Source: Neocallimastix lanati (nom. inval.) (lineage: Eukaryota; Neocallimastigomycota; Neocallimastigomycetes; Neocallimastigales; Neocallimastigaceae). Taken from it: a DNA stretch of 21,274 nt. Numbering within the stretch: position 1 is the stretch's first letter; each line of letters begins with the position of its first letter. Location: assembly GCA_016946835.1 (NCBI GenBank), contig JACVTC010000514.1:1-21274 (forward strand), written 5' to 3'. The notes under the pieces are model-generated. The model was not told the DNA's origin. It worked only from the letters and a program-made list of their open reading frames with translations, and made no database searches. A program made the translations under genes and the position numbers. Positions 17,681-21,274 of this stretch are shown in pieces.

Positions 17681-18935
17681 AGGAACCTGTTCTAGAATAT
17701 TTCCAAGTAGAGCTTCTTTCTCTTCGCTGGACCAGCATGACTAATGATGACTTGGCAGATTTTCCTTTTAGATTTCTCTTTTCACAAATGAAGCAATGAA
17801 GTATAGAATCCTTTGTTAAATCAATCTGATTATTTTTATCATGGATATCTTCCTCAAAGTCAGTTTGAACTTCTTCTTCACTAGGTTGATCTTCGTCTTC
17901 ACTAGTTGGAACTTCTTCGTCTGCGGATAAAGGTGCTATTCTTGTCCAAGTTTCATCATCATTCATTTTACAAAGGTAGTTGTCATAAGGATTAATAAAT
18001 AACTTGATTTCTTTAAGTGTTTTATAACCTACTAATACATCAAACAATCCTTGATTATCATCGATTACTCTGAATACGTCTGAAATTGTAAGATTACCAA
18101 AGGTTACCGTTAAAACGTACAATTCCGAAGACATTCTAGTCTTAGAAGTTACTTGGATGATATTATTTGTGGTAAATCCAAAAGGTCTTATTCCCTTTAA
18201 ATTTTTTAGAAAACTACGAGTTACGATATTGATACTTGCACACGTGTCGAGAAATGCAAAGCCCTTTACGCCATTGATTAGGCACTCTGTAGTAGCTATA
18301 TCATCTTTGGAAATTGTTGTCAACATAATTTTTTCCATACCTTCTTCCTTAAATTCAATGTTTTTTAGTCTGAGAGCCTTATTCAACTGTGCCCTTAATT
18401 TCGGACAAATGTCCAATAATTGTCCAAAGGTGATATCAGCAACTTTGTGGTTGAGATCCTCTTGATGTCGTAAGTTTTAATCCCTTGGGCCAATTCTATG
18501 TGCTTAACACCTCTTTTCTCAGTGTTAAAAGGTTTCGGTGTTTTGTTTAGTCTTTCGTCTAATAAAGTACTTGGTAATTTTGTAGTGCTAGTCTTAGATT
18601 TCTTATTGTTATCACTAAGTTCATGTGCTTGCTTCATTATTTCTTGCTGTTTTTGTTCTTTGGCTTTTATTTTACTATTTCTTATTGATGGCTGAGCTAT
18701 AACTGAAACATCAATTTCATTTAATGCCTCAGTATTTGGTACAGGATTCTGAAACGACAGGGATGGTTCTGGGACTTGTTCGTGGTTTCTTGGTAATGGG
18801 ATAGGGACTGGATTGTCTTTTAATGAAGTAATTTTTGTATATGGTTTATTTGGAGGTTTGTCGGATCTATTTCTTCTAACGGCGGTAGCAACTAATCCTC
18901 GGTTTGTTTAGAGGAAGTTTTCCTTCTTCCTTCCA
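17679..18935 (-). pseudogene. pol: Element D protease region
   Basis: Entered by -1 frameshift from gag, it starts FKLMEGRRKTS. A Pro/Lys-rich linker follows, then ITFGQLLDICPKLRAQL, the segment usual ahead of gypsy proteases. The aspartic protease has AFLDTCASINIV at about 18218-18250, where the family usually has D-S/T-G-A. The Gly codon is here TGT (Cys), one base from GGT. The flap and dimer part follow (FDVLVGYKTLKEI), then an acidic tail (SEDEDQPSEEEVQTDFEED). Frame changes occur near 18880 and 18400 and again near 17720. The long frame 18416-17679 starts at a TTG, which is not a true start. Confidence 0.75.
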
Positions 18936-18945
18936 TTAGTTTAAA
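18913..18945 (-). promoter_or_regulatory. Programmed -1 frameshift signal of element D
   Basis: In the frame of the zinc knuckle the codons are TCT TTA AAC TAA, giving the heptamer U UUA AAC (18945-18939) directly before the gag stop. Eight bases later comes GGAAG (18930-18926) paired with CTTCC (18917-18913), loop of 8, with one more A-U pair possible (18931 with 18912). The -1 frame continues as FKLMEGRRKTS. Compared with element C, the middle stem pair is A-U instead of G-C. Confidence 0.8.
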
Positions 18946-19749
18946 GATCTTCTATTTTCTTCTAACTTTCCGGATTCCTCCATCTCAGCAAGTTCCTTAT
19001 AAGAGTAAGGGCATGACTTCATTACATGACCTAATTGATAGCATTTGTAGCATCTAATTTCTTTGTTTTATTAACTTTCTTGCTTTCAGTTTTTCCTGTT
19101 CTGTTTGATTGAAATGCTCTTAACATCGTTCCTTCTTGACAAGTAATTACTTCTAAAAAACTAAATGGATGTTGGTGACTTCCTTTGTTAGCAGGATAAA
19201 TGGTGGTGAAAACTTTATCACTAAAGAAATTTTTAGCGTTTGTCTCAGCTTTCTCGCCAATTCAGCTTCCTCAAAGGCTTCTTCTAAGTCAACTTATTGG
19301 TTGGTAATCACTTGTGCCCTCGCGTATGGTCTATACGAAATAGATTCAGCGTAATCATCTACGGTAATGAATTCTTGGTATAACCTTGGCAGATTGTTGT
19401 ATAACTTCTTGTACCTCCAGTTGAAGTTCTTAATAGTCTCGTTCTTTTTTATCTTTAGTTTTTGCAATCTTTTGCATTTCAACTGTGGGGTCACTTCTAA
19501 TGCATCTTCCAGAGCCTTTTTCATTTGTTTAACATTAGGATAAACTTTCACCATCTTCGTTAATAGTAACCAAGTATTGAAGGACACCTCATAGCTTCCC
19601 TTCTACACACTCCATAGCCCAAATATGTATTGAAGATGGAGTGTTAATATCTGCTAACTTCATAAGTCTAACGAATTCTTCCAAGTGTCAACATCTTTGC
19701 CAGATTCATCTAGTCTAGGTAAAAGATCTTCTAATTCCAATATTTTCAT
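18936..19749 (-). pseudogene. gag: Element D gag, broken by frameshifts
   Basis: The start is ATG at 19749 (MKILELEDLLPRLDESGKDV). A missing A near 19688 shifts the frame, and an extra G near 19600 shifts it again. The frame 19587-19294 then carries the Gag core (LQKLKIKKNETIKNFNWRYKKLYNNL, VDDYAESI) related to element C. It ends at a TAA (19294-19296); the text continues in frame (VDLEEAFEEAELARKL). A further break lies near 19225. The zinc knuckle is CYKCYQLGHVMKSC (19052-19011), with CCHC spacing 2-4-4. Gag ends at TAA 18936-18938, 24 residues after the knuckle, the same layout as in C. Confidence 0.85.
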
Positions 19750-19899
19750 TAATAACTTTATGTTTATTACTAATTAAATAGTATTATTATTATTACTTAA
19801 TATATATTTTTCTGTTTATATTTTTTTTGTTCTATTATTCATCCATCAATCTTTGAAAATTTCTAATTTTATAATCTTTTCATATTATTACTATTTTGG

Positions 19900-19917
19900 G
19901 TCCTGCATAGCTCGCCA
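19900..19917 (-). promoter_or_regulatory. Candidate primer-binding site of element D
   Basis: Five bases inside the 5' LTR, the minus strand reads TGGCGAGCTATGCAGGAC, a GC-rich island beginning TGG as expected for pairing with a tRNA 3' CCA end. I could not assign the tRNA. Confidence 0.55.
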
Positions 19918-19922
19918 GATTT

Positions 19923-20450
19923 TGGGACAACACAGGTAATTATTAAAATTTATTATAGTAATAATATATTCGATTATATATATTTATCTTTATTAAATAA
20001 TTTTTTATTTTTGAAGAGAGAGTTTTTAATTATTTATTTTCATAATTTCTTAAATATTTAATATTCTATCAATTTGATTTGTTAGTATTAAAAATTTTAA
20101 TTTAATTGTTTCGAATTTATATATAAAATTATTATAAATCATTAATATAATTATTATAAAATTTTAATATAAATTATCACAAGATTTTAATATAAAACTA
20201 TTATAGAATATTAATATAAAACTATTATTAATATAAAACTATTATAAAATATTGATATAAAACTATTATAAAATATTAATGTAAAACTATTATAAAATAT
20301 TAATATAAAACTATTATAAAATATTGATATAAAACTATTATAAAATATTAATATAAATTATTATAAAGTATTGTTAACAAATATTATAATCTTTTTGTAT
20401 ATAATTGAATATTTAATTATTATTCATTTTTTTTTTATTGTCTCGTAACA
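19923..20450 (-). repeat. 5' LTR of element D
   Basis: 528 bp, with a 23-bp tandem array at about 20190-20355. Relative to the other LTR it lacks two 23-bp units and has single bases missing at several homopolymers (for example GAAGAG against GAAAGAG and TTGTTT against TTGGTTT). Confidence 0.92.
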
Positions 20451-20453
20451 AAA

Positions 20454-21274
20454 TGTAAGAAACTATAATTATTTGTTAAATAATTATAATTTCTTTATTT
20501 GATTATTTATCTATTACATAATTTATACATTCATTCATTAAATTAGTAATTATTTATCAAGTTAACATGTATTGTACATTTAATTATAGTTTTAATTTAA
20601 TTAAAAAATTTTTTCTTTAAATTTATTTAGTATACATTTATTTTATTTAATTTATTTAATTAATTATAATTTTTATTAATTTTTATAGTAATAAATTAAT
20701 TATTTAATTATTATTTTTAATTAAAATTTGAATTAACGGACTTTAAAGTTTTTTTATTTTCTTATTAAAATATAAATCAATTTTATCGGACTTAAGGTTT
20801 TTTCTAATTTATTATAATAATAAATTGGTTTTTCCTTAAAGAACTTATCTAGTTTTTTCTTCTAATCTTTTCTAGATAAGATAATTGTTAAGATTAGAAA
20901 ACCTTTAAATTATTATTTTATATAAAATTTATAAAATTTTATTATTTAATTTTTCGTATAAATAGCTATTGATTTCTCTAAATTTTTGAGAAATCAAGAG
21001 TTATTATTATATAACAATATTAAAAATATATAATAATAATTAATAAAATCTACAAACATTTTCAATAAGTGTTCTTTTATTTTGTGTTGTTTATTATATT
21101 TGTTTATAATAGACTCTTCTCTGTCAAGATAAGTTAAAATTTTCTTTATTTTTTCTAATTGTTTTCTTATTTTCTCAACTTGATGTTAGTATCAGGTTGT
21201 AGTTAATATTTTGTTATAATAAATATTATAATGAAATTATTACACAAAATTGATACGATATTTTATTTATGTAT
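20454..21274 (+). repeat. LTR-like sequence B, right copy
   Basis: Starts TGTAAGAAACTATAATTATT like 9449. The likely end is TTACA at 21244, which with the start forms TGTAA...TTACA termini. Beyond that only 30 bases remain in the window. It has a TATA box at 20957-20965. Hairpins match those of the left copy in position: 20464-20488, 20966-21000, 21091-21111, 21176-21199 and 21209-21236, plus the interleaved stems 20844-20898. Between hairpins the two copies are strongly diverged. Element D ends directly upstream. Confidence 0.6.
20844..20898 (+). other. Interleaved inverted repeats (pseudoknot-like), right copy
   Basis: Stem 1 is 20844-20852 with 20872-20880 (CTTATCTAG/CTAGATAAG). Stem 2 is 20861-20869 with 20890-20898 (TCTAATCTT/AAGATTAGA). 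The order is the same as at 9909-9965. This is the best conserved block between the two B copies. Confidence 0.55.

Larger units (their letters stand above)
14468..20450 (-). mobile_element. Ty3/gypsy LTR retrotransposon (D), full length, degenerate
   Basis: 5983 bp with LTRs at both ends (TGGGACAACA...TCGTAACA). On the minus strand the order is 5' LTR (19923-20450), leader, gag, protease, RT, RNase H, integrase, 3' LTR (14468-15048). Integrase lying after RT and RNase H is diagnostic of Ty3/gypsy. The flanks are AGAT on the left and AAAT on the right, at best an imperfect 4-bp duplication. Removing D would join CCAAGAT to GTAAGAAAC, very like CCAAGCATGTAAGAATC at the start of the left B copy. 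Frameshifts occur in gag, pro and RT; the last 607 codons (RNase H and integrase) are open. Confidence 0.92.

Overview
This window looks like nuclear DNA of a very AT-rich eukaryote, most likely an early-diverging fungus. By eye it is about four-fifths A+T. The only host gene I can identify is a tRNA-Ile(UAU) at 240-331 with a short intron just 3' of the anticodon, as in fungal tRNA-Ile(UAU). Nearly everything else is LTR retrotransposon. The asparagine-rich coding sequence and extreme AT content would suit an anaerobic gut fungus (Neocallimastigomycota) or a relative, but that is an inference from style, not from a match.

Layout: 1-1491 holds the tRNA and AT-rich spacer. A Ty1/copia element lies on the minus strand at 1674-8127. 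Its two LTRs are almost identical, it has a perfect 5-bp target duplication (TATTA), a clear polypurine tract, and a primer-binding site that matches the anticodon arm of tRNA-Lys(CUU) rather than a tRNA 3' end. Its gag is open, but its pol is broken by three in-frame TAA codons and several one-base indels. It sits inside an older inverted-repeat (MITE-like) sequence with arms at 1492-1569 and 8137-8215. AT-rich spacer with minisatellites follows (8216-9448).

From 9449 the region is a nest of elements. A family of plus-oriented LTR-like sequence, here called B, is present at 9449-10314 and again at 20454 to about 21244. Both copies carry a series of hairpins and a pseudoknot-like pair of interleaved stems. 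A gag-only Ty3/gypsy-type element, here called C (10315-13220, minus), appears to be inserted near the end of the left B copy. It has about 175-bp candidate LTRs, a 55-bp tandem repeat and a GC-richer folded segment in its leader. A full-length but degenerate Ty3/gypsy element, here called D (14468-20450, minus), abuts the start of the right B copy. It has gag, protease, RT, RNase H and an intact-looking integrase, with LTRs of 581 and 528 bp that contain 23-bp tandem repeats.

The most interesting signal is shared by C and D. In both, gag ends right after a canonical -1 slippery heptamer (U UUA AAU or U UUA AAC). Eight bases further on is a 5-bp stem with an 8-base loop, and the stem differs between the two elements by a compensatory G-C to A-U change. 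The next reading frame (-1) stays open and is homologous in both. This is good comparative evidence for programmed -1 frameshifting at the gag/pro-pol junction, kept even in C, which has no pol.
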